A stretch of DNA of 64,000 nucleotides from an uncultured Pedosphaera sp. (GTDB lineage Bacteria > Verrucomicrobiota > Verrucomicrobiia > Limisphaerales > Pedosphaeraceae), in assembly GCA_903918755.1 (NCBI GenBank), contig CAIXFN010000073.1:116142-180141 (forward strand), written 5' to 3'. Made by a program: the position numbers and the translations under genes. The notes beneath the pieces are model-generated. The model did not search any database and had not been told where the DNA came from. It was given only the letters and a program-made list of their open reading frames with translations. Shown here one piece after another: positions 16,104 through 25,700 of this stretch. The stretch's first letter is position 1. The number at the start of each line of letters is the position of its first letter.

Positions 16104-18662
16104 ATGAACATCATGACAAAATTACTGCCCAGTCTCGCGAGCGCGGGAATGCTGGCCTTATCTGGGAATTCCCAAGTATTGCCGCCCGATGAATTTGCGG
16201 CTGGCGACTCACCCACCACCAGAGCCGCCCGCAATTTTGCATTCACCCCTGTGGGTGGTCGGCATCCGGGATTTGACCAGGACGATGATTCCCTCCTCGT
16301 CACGGCGTTTCCTGTGCCCGTGCCGGCAACGAATGCCATTGTCAATATCAGCGGCACCTATCCCCACCTGGCCGTTTTCGGTGGCGATGGCGAGATCGGC
16401 ATCGGGGCAATAATGTCGTGGGCGGACAAATTATGGTTCGTTACTTACCCGCCGCATCAACCCAGGGGGAGTGCCGACAAGCTGTGGATGGTGGACGAGA
16501 ACCTCACGATGACCGCGCATCCGGACAGCGTTGGCGGCACGGATGCGAACCGGCTCGTTCATCGTGAGTCGCAACAATTGAGCATCGGCCATTACCTCAT
16601 TGATTCCAATGGCAGCGTCCGCGTCATTTCCCCACGCGTCATGCCCGGTCGGATTACGGCCACCGCGCGCCATCCCGCGGATCCGCTGAACAAAATTCTG
16701 ATTGCAACGATGGAGGCCGGACTTTACGAGGTGAACGTTCATTCGCTCGCCGTCACCGAGCTTTACCACGACCTCAATACGAGGGTCGGTGCCGGACAGA
16801 AGGCCGCGTCCCTTCCCGGCGTGCATGGCAAAGGTTGTTACACCTCCCAAGGCAAAGTGTACTATTCCAACAACGGTAATGGCGGTTCCTTATCCCAGTG
16901 GGACGGCACGAACTGGACCGTCATTGAAACGAACAAATTCACTGAACTCACCGGGCCCGGCGGGGTCGCTGGTAATGATCCCTCGGATGACCGGCTCTGG
17001 GCGCTCGGTTGGGACGCCCGCTCCGTGATTCTCCGCCTTTTGGACCATGGCGTCTGGACGCGCTACCGTCTGCCCAAAGGCAGCTATACTCATGATTCCG
17101 ACACCGGTTGGTACACGGAGTGGCCGCGCATTCGCGAAATCGTGGATGGTCGGATGCTGATGCACATGCACGGCATGTTCTACAATTTTACCAAAACCTT
17201 TTCGGCCGAAAATACCGGCGGCATCAGTCCCCTTTGCACTTTTCTGAAAATGCCCGTGGACTACTGCTGGTGGCGAGGTCAGTTGGTGATGGGCCGTGAC
17301 GATGCCTCGACCACGGGCCAGCGGGCGCCGGTTTGGACCGGACAATCGGACTCCGCCCCCTGGTTTGGCCAGTTAAAGGATCTGGAGGGCTGGGGCGCAC
17401 CCGCTGGCTTTGGCGGCGTTTGGCTCAATGACCCTGTCACTGCCAGCACGCCCAGCGAGGCGTTTTTAGTGAAAGGATTTCGCTACCGCATCCTGCACCT
17501 CAAACACACCGCCGCGGCCCCGTTGGCGGTTACCCTCCAGCACGATGCCACCGGTCGTGGCTCCTGGACTAATCTGACCACCATCAGCGTCCCGAAAAGC
17601 GGCTATGCCTATTACCTTCTCCCTGCGGACCTTGAAACCACCTGGGTGCGCCTGGTGCCAGCTCAGAGCGCCACCGGCGTCACCGCCTATTTTCATCTGC
17701 AAAATCCCCCGCCAACACCGACGCCGGATCTGTTCGCGGGTATCGCCGATGCCTCGATTACCAATGCGCTTAGCGATGGCATCATCCGCTCGCAAACCGG
17801 CGACGCGCGCACACTGCAATTTGCCGCCACCCTCCCCGATCATCACGGCGCGTCCACCACGGGTTACTACGAAATCGACGGGGCCCTCCAGCTCCGCCGC
17901 ACGACGAACATCGCCGTCGAGTCCGCACTTCGTAAAACCTACTCGCTTGCGAATGCGGACTTTACCCTGGATGCCGCATCTGTGATTTACACCGAGGGGG
18001 CGAACCGCTTTCGCCTTCCGCGCAGTTCCGCCGCTGTGTTCGATGGGGCTTTTGTTTCCGGTTGGCCGCGCGGTGTTCGTGAAGTCATCACCGAGCGGCA
18101 GCTTTTTCAGGCGCACGGCACCTTCTACGAATTGCCGTATGCCACTTCCGGTGGTTTCCGGAGGATCCGGCCGATCACCACGCACCACAAACACATCAGC
18201 GACTTTGCCTCATGGCGCGGGCCTTTTGCGGTGGCCGGTGTTTCCGCCAATGCCGCGACCAACCCGCATGTCTATCGCAGCGACGATACTCAGGCCGCGC
18301 TGTGGTTCGGCGACGTGGATGACCTCTGGCGCATGGGGGCGCCGTCCGGCATTGGCGGCCCGTGGAAAAATTGCCCCGTCACCAGTGGTGTGCCAAGCGA
18401 CCCGTATCTCATGTTCGGCTACGACTGCAAAGTCTTGGAACTCTCCCACGCAAACCCCACCCCGGTGACTTTCATCGTGGAGGTGGATTTCCTGGCGGAC
18501 AACTCCTGGAGCGAATACGTCCGCATCACCGTTCCTCCTGGCCAGATCGTGCCGCATGTTTTTCCCACCGGCTTCAGTGCCCACTGGGTCCGCCTCCGAT
18601 CCAATAGCCCAACCACGGCCAGCGCCACTTTCACCTACGGTTCAGGCACCGCGCCGCGTTGA
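16104..18662 (+). CDS. Secreted protein of unknown function with internal duplication
   Basis: The start at ATG 16104 has GGGTGA about 7 bases upstream and gives a signal-like N terminus (MNIMTKLLPSLASAGMLAL). The mature protein is about 850 aa. I do not recognise a named family. Residues of about 340-540 and 655-852 are two copies of one module. Shared blocks are REIVDGRMLMHMHGMFYNF versus REVITERQLFQAHGTFYEL, WFGQLKDLEGWGAPAGFGGVW versus WFGDVDDLWRMGAPSGIGGPW, and WVRLVPAQSATGVTAYF versus WVRLRSNSPTTASATF. The first 330 residues read like a beta-propeller (ATMEAGLYEVNVHSLAV, YYSNNGNGG). An extracellular binding role is plausible but unproven. It converges with the glycoside hydrolase gene. 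Confidence 0.7.
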   Translation: MNIMTKLLPSLASAGMLALSGNSQVLPPDEFAAGDSPTTRAARNFAFTPVGGRHPGFDQDDDSLLVTAFPVPVPATNAIVNISGTYPHLAVFGGDGEIGIGAIMSWADKLWFVTYPPHQPRGSADKLWMVDENLTMTAHPDSVGGTDANRLVHRESQQLSIGHYLIDSNGSVRVISPRVMPGRITATARHPADPLNKILIATMEAGLYEVNVHSLAVTELYHDLNTRVGAGQKAASLPGVHGKGCYTSQGKVYYSNNGNGGSLSQWDGTNWTVIETNKFTELTGPGGVAGNDPSDDRLWALGWDARSVILRLLDHGVWTRYRLPKGSYTHDSDTGWYTEWPRIREIVDGRMLMHMHGMFYNFTKTFSAENTGGISPLCTFLKMPVDYCWWRGQLVMGRDDASTTGQRAPVWTGQSDSAPWFGQLKDLEGWGAPAGFGGVWLNDPVTASTPSEAFLVKGFRYRILHLKHTAAAPLAVTLQHDATGRGSWTNLTTISVPKSGYAYYLLPADLETTWVRLVPAQSATGVTAYFHLQNPPPTPTPDLFAGIADASITNALSDGIIRSQTGDARTLQFAATLPDHHGASTTGYYEIDGALQLRRTTNIAVESALRKTYSLANADFTLDAASVIYTEGANRFRLPRSSAAVFDGAFVSGWPRGVREVITERQLFQAHGTFYELPYATSGGFRRIRPITTHHKHISDFASWRGPFAVAGVSANAATNPHVYRSDDTQAALWFGDVDDLWRMGAPSGIGGPWKNCPVTSGVPSDPYLMFGYDCKVLELSHANPTPVTFIVEVDFLADNSWSEYVRITVPPGQIVPHVFPTGFSAHWVRLRSNSPTTASATFTYGSGTAPR

Positions 18663-18705
18663 ATCAATCTAAAAATCGTTGCGGGGAGCAGTCCACCCCC
18701 ATTTG

Positions 18706-21153
18706 TCAATTGGGCCTGACCGCTCGAAAAAACAGATTGGAACGATCCGCCACGCCAAGATCGGTCAGTAAAGCGGTTCCAGTGGAGTTCGTGAGCGCCA
18801 AATACATTGACCAGTTGATCAAGTCCCCAGATTGCTGGATCACGTAACTGCCGCCCGTTTCCGATTCCAGTTTGAATTGAAAGGAATTGGTCGAAGAAAG
18901 ACCAGTCGGTGTGAGCCGCGGCTGCGGATATACCACGGCGGCGAGATCCTCCCGGTAGTCCGGCATCGGCAGCACCAAGCCACCGTGGGAAGAGGTTGCC
19001 TGTGTAATTCCCAGAGGCGTGGCCGTGGCGGGGTCAAACCATTCGGCAAAGAATCTCCCGGCGGGCCAGTTGGTCAGGGTGACGGTCTCGCCATGTTGGA
19101 CCGGCAGTATTCCATTCGTGGCGCTGGCCGGGAACGAAATTCCGGGAGCGACGACGTAGAGCAACGATTCGTGCGGTCCCTGCTGTCCGATCGCCGCGGC
19201 CGACGGCGCCCAATTCCCGGCGTAGGTGGCCGGCCAAACCTGCTCCAGCCGGACCCAGTCGAGATAAAACCAGTCGCCGCCCGTGTTGATGACGCTGATG
19301 GTATGGAGCCCGGACGGCAAGTTGACGGGAATGTCCAAATTATATTCTCCGGCCACGACCCATTGACCATCGAGATTTGGCAGATTGGTGCTGAACAGGG
19401 TTCGTCCGTCCACCATCACCGCCATGACGGCAGCGTCGGAAACGGAATTGAGGTGCATGATTAGCCGGGCGTTGTTGGTGAGCCAGGCATTGAGCACGAA
19501 TGGTGTTTTCAGCTCCGGATGAGAATTACCGTGGACGAAACCCTCCAACGTCAACGCCGAATAACCCGCGGCAATCGAGCCCGGCACGGCGAGCTTGCCC
19601 GGTGTGAGGCTGCCCCAGTTGCCATCCAGCGGGAGCGTCACATTGACCGGTGCCCCGGATGGCACCGGATTGCCGACGTTGACCGGGGGTGGCCCGCTGG
19701 TTTGGAACAAAATATTGCTCCAGAGTCCAATTCCCCATCCAGTTCGGGTTAGAATCTTCGCCAGCGAGGCATAGACCGGATATTCGTTTTCACCATCAAT
19801 ATTCTCCCACCACCAGGACATGGTGGTGCCCACGGACCCGCCCAGCGCTCCGCCCCAGAGGCCCTGCCGCCAGCCGCGCAAATAGGGATCATTGACCCGG
19901 TTCCATCCGCCCGCGGAAGTCCCGAATTCACCGATCATCACCGGCTTGCCATAACGCTGCAGGAATGACTGGGCCACCACGTTCAATCGGTTCGCCGGGG
20001 CCGGTTCGCCATAAGAATGGTAAGCCGCAAAATCCAGCTGTGCCAAAGACCAGATTTCGGAACGGTCGCTGTTGCCGGTAAGGCTGGTGGTGACGAGATG
20101 GCCAAAGACATCGTTCGTGTGCATCCAGCCCCCCATCAGGCCATGCCAGGCCGCGACGTCCGCGGCGTTGAGAAACGCATAGTCGTTGTCGATTTCGTTG
20201 AAGAATTCCCAAGCCAGCAGGTTCTGGCTGTAGCTGTAGCGGGCGATGAGGTAACGCAGCCGTTTTTGATACAGCGACTTCGCCCTGGCGCTCACGAAGA
20301 AGTCGTTGGCCACGACACACGGCCCCCCGTTGGTGAGGTTGTAGGCGTTTTGCGACCAGAAATTATTTCCGCCCCAGGAATCGGGCTGCGTGGCGAACAT
20401 GCCGTGGTAATCCAGGCACAACAACAAATAAATCCCCTGTTGTTCCGCAAGTTGGAGGATTTCATCCAGTTGCCATGCGGGAGCCAGCGCGTAGTTCGTC
20501 AGCGAATGGGCCAGGTTTTCGATGCCAAATTCCCACGGGCACATCCAAATGCGGGCGAAATTTCCTCCGGCCTTTTGCAACTTGGGAAACCAGGCATCGT
20601 AGCTGTAAGTGCCCGGGCCATCACCCCAGCAAATATTTTCACCAATCAACCGCAACGGCTGGCCATCGCTGGTCTGGAAGTGCTGGCGACCCGGCGCGAT
20701 ACCGACGTAACCGAAGCGCGCCGGTGGCGGATTGCTTGGCGCCACAAAGTTCATGGTCACCGGTCCGCCAAATGACTGGTTATTTGTTTTGATGGTCAGT
20801 GACAGCGAATAATTACCCGCCTCCGGCGGCGTGAATCGCAATCGCCAGCCGGGCGCCCCCACCGGCGCATCCGCTTCAGAACCGCTGGCAAGGGAACGCT
20901 GATACGCTTGATACCAGAATGCCGGCACGACCATGACCCGGCCGGAAGGCAGGGTAAAGGCAGCGTCCAGCCTTATGCTGTCCGGGTCGAAAGGGTTCCC
21001 TCCGGACGGCACATTGGTGATGGTGAATTCCAGCCGTTGCCAGAGTTGCGGGGAGGTCAGGGGATGGATTTGGGGTGCCGCCAGGAGGTTTTTGTGGCCC
21101 AACAGGCAGAGGAGAACCACAACAATCAAAAACTTCCTGCTGTTGAGTTTCAC
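18706..21153 (-). CDS. Secreted DUF5060 / clan-A (GH5-like) glycoside hydrolase
   Basis: An 815-aa secreted enzyme with signal peptide (MKLNSRKFLIVVVLLCLLGHKNLLA). Residues 30-140 form a DUF5060-like beta-sandwich. Residues 150-470 are a (beta/alpha)8 barrel of clan GH-A. The acid/base is Glu320 in LLAWEFFNEIDND, the nucleophile is Glu409 in PVMIGEFGTSAGG, and AYHSYGE (378-383) contributes the active-site His/Tyr. After about residue 560 a carbohydrate-binding-like sandwich follows (INTGGDWFYLDWVRLEQV). The last 60 residues have the SSTNSFQFKLESETGGSYVIQQSGD module found at the C terminus of many verrucomicrobial secreted proteins. Substrate is not predictable; a mannan or beta-glucan is typical of the clan. 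Confidence 0.85.
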   Translation of the reverse strand: MKLNSRKFLIVVVLLCLLGHKNLLAAPQIHPLTSPQLWQRLEFTITNVPSGGNPFDPDSIRLDAAFTLPSGRVMVVPAFWYQAYQRSLASGSEADAPVGAPGWRLRFTPPEAGNYSLSLTIKTNNQSFGGPVTMNFVAPSNPPPARFGYVGIAPGRQHFQTSDGQPLRLIGENICWGDGPGTYSYDAWFPKLQKAGGNFARIWMCPWEFGIENLAHSLTNYALAPAWQLDEILQLAEQQGIYLLLCLDYHGMFATQPDSWGGNNFWSQNAYNLTNGGPCVVANDFFVSARAKSLYQKRLRYLIARYSYSQNLLAWEFFNEIDNDYAFLNAADVAAWHGLMGGWMHTNDVFGHLVTTSLTGNSDRSEIWSLAQLDFAAYHSYGEPAPANRLNVVAQSFLQRYGKPVMIGEFGTSAGGWNRVNDPYLRGWRQGLWGGALGGSVGTTMSWWWENIDGENEYPVYASLAKILTRTGWGIGLWSNILFQTSGPPPVNVGNPVPSGAPVNVTLPLDGNWGSLTPGKLAVPGSIAAGYSALTLEGFVHGNSHPELKTPFVLNAWLTNNARLIMHLNSVSDAAVMAVMVDGRTLFSTNLPNLDGQWVVAGEYNLDIPVNLPSGLHTISVINTGGDWFYLDWVRLEQVWPATYAGNWAPSAAAIGQQGPHESLLYVVAPGISFPASATNGILPVQHGETVTLTNWPAGRFFAEWFDPATATPLGITQATSSHGGLVLPMPDYREDLAAVVYPQPRLTPTGLSSTNSFQFKLESETGGSYVIQQSGDLINWSMYLALTNSTGTALLTDLGVADRSNLFFRAVRPN

Positions 21154-21367
21154 GGAACGATCATCGACCGCATACCGCGGTTCAGCAATTCAAAAGTGTC
21201 GTGAGGATTTCAAAGGCGAACCCGCATTCGAGCAAGGCTGCACTCGTGGACGTCTTCTTGATCCATCAACTCTCAACGTCAACGCGTAATGCATGCCAAC
21301 GCAGCACCAAAGGCACTATTCGAGGGGGCATCATTGGCGGTGCGATCGCGCAATCCGCTGTCCACTT

Positions 21368-22777
21368 TCAAGCCAGGATGCCCTTCACCACTTTGCCTGC
21401 CACATCCGTGAGGCGATAGTCGCGCCCGTTGTGGCGGTAGGTGAGTTGTTCGTGATTGAAGCCCAGCAGGTGCAGGATGGTGGCGTGAAAGTCATGCACA
21501 TGCACTTCGTCCTTGGCCACGCGGATGCCGGCGTCGTCGGATGCGCCATAGACTGTTCCGCCTTTCACGCCGGCGCCGGCCATCCAGGAGGAGAAGACCC
21601 AGTGATGGTGTTCGCGGCCCGCTTGACCGGGTGCTTCCTTGAAGGGCGTGCGACCAAACTCGGTGGTCCACACCACCAAGGTGTCTTCCAGCATCCCGCG
21701 TTGCTTCAAGTCACGGAGGAGTCCGGCGATTGGTTGATCGACATTTTTGGCCAGCGGCGCGTGCGCGTTCATGTCGCCGTGCGAATCCCAGTTGTTGCTG
21801 GAGCCTCCGTCGATCAATTCGATGAACCGTACGCCGCGTTCGGCGAGCCTCCGGGCGACGAGACACTGCCAGCCGAAGCCTTTGGTCGAACCCCGCTCCA
21901 GGCCGTACAGGCTCAGGGTGGCCTCGCTTTCCTGCGCGAAATCGAACACCTCGGGCGCTGCCATCTGCATGCCGAAGGCCGTCTCAAAGGATTTGATCCG
22001 CGCTGAAAGCAGCGGATCGTCGGCGCGGGTCAACAGATGCTGGCGGTTCCTCCGAGCCATTGCCTGCAGTTCCAGTTCCTGCAGGTGCGGCGTGGCGGCG
22101 CGACGGCGAATGTTGTCGATCGGATCGGCTCCGGGCACGATAAGTGTGCCTTGATGCGCGCCCGGCAGAAAGTCGCTGGCCCAGACTTGATTGCCCGCAT
22201 AGGGCGTTTGTGGCGCGATGACGACGAAGGAAGGCAGGTTCCGGTTCCCGCTCCCCAGACCATAACTGGCCCATGAACCAATGCTGGGCCGGGCGAAGTT
22301 GAATGAGCCGGTATGCATCCCGAGCGTGGATTCGTAGTGGTTCGTATGGTCCGAACGCATCGAGCGGATCACACAAAGGTCATCCACGCACCCGGCCATA
22401 TGGGGAAAGAGGGCGCTGACTTCCGTGCCGCACTGGCCGTGGGGGCGGAATTCCCAAAGCGGGCGGGTCAGGTACATTTTGTAATCACCCTTCCTTCCCT
22501 GCCACTCATCGATCGCAACGGACTGGCCCGCTCCGCTGAACAGCCGGGGTTTCGGATCCCAGGAATCAACATGCGACACGCCCCCACCCATGAAGAGGAA
22601 GATGACTCGCTTGGCCTTGGCAGGAAAATGAGTAAGCCGGGGCGCGAGCGGATCGGCGGCCGTACCGCTTTCTTCCGCCAGCATTTGGGAGAGCAGGGCT
22701 GGCAGGATGGCGGTGCCGGCAATCACCGAACGCAACATGCCGCGACGGCTCAAATCGCAAGGGTTGTTGGTTTTCAT
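21368..22777 (-). CDS. DUF1501 domain-containing protein
   Basis: A 469-aa member of the DUF1501 (sulfatase/alkaline-phosphatase-like fold) family characteristic of Planctomycetes and Verrucomicrobia. Family blocks include RVIFLFMGGGVSHVDSWDPK, MRSDHTNHYESTLGMHTGS, GVRFIELIDGGSSNNWDSH and LVVWTTEFGRTP. The N terminus SRRGMLRSVIAGTAILPALL is a likely twin-arginine export signal. The gene starts 3 bp after the stop of the PSD1 cytochrome gene, the usual order for this pair, so the two are one operon and probably act in the same envelope complex or degradation step. The biochemical role of the family is not established. Confidence 0.93.
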   Translation of the reverse strand: MKTNNPCDLSRRGMLRSVIAGTAILPALLSQMLAEESGTAADPLAPRLTHFPAKAKRVIFLFMGGGVSHVDSWDPKPRLFSGAGQSVAIDEWQGRKGDYKMYLTRPLWEFRPHGQCGTEVSALFPHMAGCVDDLCVIRSMRSDHTNHYESTLGMHTGSFNFARPSIGSWASYGLGSGNRNLPSFVVIAPQTPYAGNQVWASDFLPGAHQGTLIVPGADPIDNIRRRAATPHLQELELQAMARRNRQHLLTRADDPLLSARIKSFETAFGMQMAAPEVFDFAQESEATLSLYGLERGSTKGFGWQCLVARRLAERGVRFIELIDGGSSNNWDSHGDMNAHAPLAKNVDQPIAGLLRDLKQRGMLEDTLVVWTTEFGRTPFKEAPGQAGREHHHWVFSSWMAGAGVKGGTVYGASDDAGIRVAKDEVHVHDFHATILHLLGFNHEQLTYRHNGRDYRLTDVAGKVVKGILA

Positions 22778-22780
22778 GGG

Positions 22781-25700
22781 TTAGTCGCAATGGAGAAATT
22801 CATTGCTGCCCAGCAGCGTGCGGACATAAGCGGCCAGGGCCATGAGGTCGGGGTCGGCATTCCCGGCTGAACTCAGTTCCGCTCGGCAGGCGGCGAGAAA
22901 CTCGGCTGCCTCCGTTTGTTCGGCCTCGGTCGCCGGTCGGCCGAAGGCAAGCTGGGCCGCGAGTTCGATTTGCCCGCGCTCCGTCTGCTGCGCCGCTTGC
23001 AATCGTTCGGCGAAATTGACTGACTTGGCGTGTACGAACGGATCGTTGAGGAAATAAAGCGCCTGCGTGGGCACCGTCGTGATGCGCCGTTCGGCCGTGG
23101 AGGAATTCGGATCCGCACCATCGAACAAGGCCAGAAACGGATGCCGTTTGATCCGCTGGACCATCAGATAGACGCTGCGTTTGTCATGGTCATACACCGC
23201 CGCGAAAGGTCCGTGCTGGCTGAAGCCCCATTGGTAGGGGAGGGGAAATGGATGTTCTTTCCCCGGCGTGGCATCCCCGGCGCCGCTGACGGCCAGGATC
23301 GTGTCGCGGATTTCCTCCGCGCTGAGGCGGCGGCGTGGGAAAGATGCGAACAGATCGGCGGCGTCGCCGGTCACTCCGCCCATGGCCGTCGCCTGCTGCC
23401 AGGTTGAACTCAGGAGAATCAGGCGGTGCATCGCTTTGATCGACCAGCCGCCGCGCATGAAACGAGTGGCGAGGTGGTCGAGAAGTTCCGGATGCGCGGG
23501 CGGCTGGCTGCGGGTGCCGAAGTCGTTTGCGGTTCGGACCAGTCCGCGGCCGAAGTGGTATTGCCAGATCCGGTTCACCATGACGCGCGCGGTGAGCGGG
23601 TTGTCCGGCCGCGTGAGCCAGTGCGCCAGTTCCAGGCGTCCGCTGCCGCTGGTTCCTGCGGGCAGTGCGGAGTTTCCGAGCACGCGGATGAAACCGCGCG
23701 GCACTTCGTCGCCCGGGTGGTCGGGTTCCCCGCGGAGTTGCCGCCGGGCATTATGGGGCGTGCCTTCGGTTACGGCATAAGCCAGGGCGACGGGACCGGC
23801 TGCGAGTTGCTCGTCGAGTTTCTTGCGCTGCGTTTCCTTTTCGGCGGCACGTTGTTCGAGTTGCCGGCGCAATTCTTGGATCCGCGTCTGGGTATCAGAC
23901 TGGGGGCCGGCGGCATACCGCACTCCTGGCGCGTCGATGGCTGGCAGCGGTTGGTCCCTCACCATGAAGTTGTCCGCATCCAGGGCGGGTTTCGCCCCCT
24001 TGATGTGTCCACCGCTATCGATGAAAAAGTAGTCGATGGTGCCTTCCCAGCCTACGGCAAAGGTTCCGGCAAATTCCGTGCGGCTGGTCCGGGTGGCAAC
24101 CGTCCCGGTGTAAGTCCGCGCTTTCAGATTCATGACAAACTGTACCTGATGCCACTCGCCTGGCTGGAGTGTGGCCACGCGGTCGCGGGCGTTTTCGCTT
24201 CGGCAATAAAGTTCGGTGGCGCCGATTCCCAGTTCCACCGCCGCCGAGGCGCTGGAGTGGCCAATGTGAAATCGCCACGTGCCGGGCGTGAGCGCGTCAC
24301 TGTTCGCCGCCCGGAAATCGAAACTGACGTGCAGCATTTCGGTCGTTTGCGCTTTCCAGGGATTCGTGATGTTATTGCCGAACCCGTTGTAGGCGCCTTC
24401 GGCGGTCGCCGGCAGGTGTATGCCGCGGGTCCCCGCTGGATACAGATTCGTGTACGGACTCTGGGCGGCCTCGGCAATCCGCACGGCGCTGTTGGGGCCG
24501 GGGTGAAATGGCGCGGCGGGTGCCTGGCCTTCAGCTTGTGCTTCCAGATTGCCATCGCTGCCCACCAGGGAGCGCAATTCCGTCTCCAGGGCCGCCATGC
24601 TCGGGGTCTCGGCAGCGAGGCCCGATGGCGTAGTCGAGACTGCGGAAATGAGTTCGCGTTGCACGCCAATGTTGTCCACGTCCAGCCCCGGCAGAAGCGT
24701 CTCCGCCTTCCCCGGTGAATCGAGGGCTACGTGATTGATTCCGCCTCGCCACTCTACCGCGAGCCGGTGAGCACCCAGGTCAATCGTGTTCCCGGGCACG
24801 CCAACGGAACCGGTGAACGTGCGGGCATCAAGATCCAGCGCGAGTTGCAGGCAATGCCATTCTCCAAGCTTGGGCAGGCGTACGTTTATCGGTGCGTCGC
24901 CGCCTGGCAAGGTCACGCTGTCACACGCGAGCAACACCTCGACCGCCGGAGCGCCCCCCTGAGCGCCAACCACGAAGCGATGGCGACCTTTGGCGGCGGC
25001 CACATTGGTCGCGACGCGGAATTCCAGATTCACATACACGACTCCGTTCGTAAGGTCCGGATGGAAGGTCTGCCAAATACGATAATCTCCGGCGGCCGGC
25101 GCCACACTCGCGCCGACAGTGCCGAACGGGTGGAGCTGCTTGAACGGGCTCTGCGCGGCCTGGGTCACTGCAACTTTGCCCTCGTAAAACCACGGCGGAA
25201 CCAACACCCCGTAGCTGCCGCCGGCCGCGAAGCGTTGCATCTCGAAATCGCCGTCCATGTCGTCCAGCGACCGCAGCACGGACGGGGGCGTGAGACCGCG
25301 CGCTGCGTAGCCCGCTTGCAGTGCGCGCCACTTCGGCTGGGCTTCCTCAACGGGCACCAGCGGGACCAACGCGCGGAAACGTCCCTTCTGCTCCGACCCC
25401 GGAAAAGCATATCGGGTGCTGTCGAAGATGCCGTAGAGCCCGTAGTAATCCTGCATGGAAAGCGGGTCGAATTTGTGGTCGTGGCAACGTGCGCAACCCA
25501 GCGTCAGCCCCAGAACGCTCTGTCCCAGGGTGTCGATCGTGTCCTGGATGGTGAGGTGCTGATAGTGCTCTGAATCGTAGCCAAACCGGCGCGACAGCGC
25601 GAGGTAACCCGTTGCCACCACCCGCTCGGCATACCGCTCTCGCGCCCCCTGTTTCGCCAGAATGTCACCGGCAATTTGTTCGCGTAGAAACTCGTCGTAA

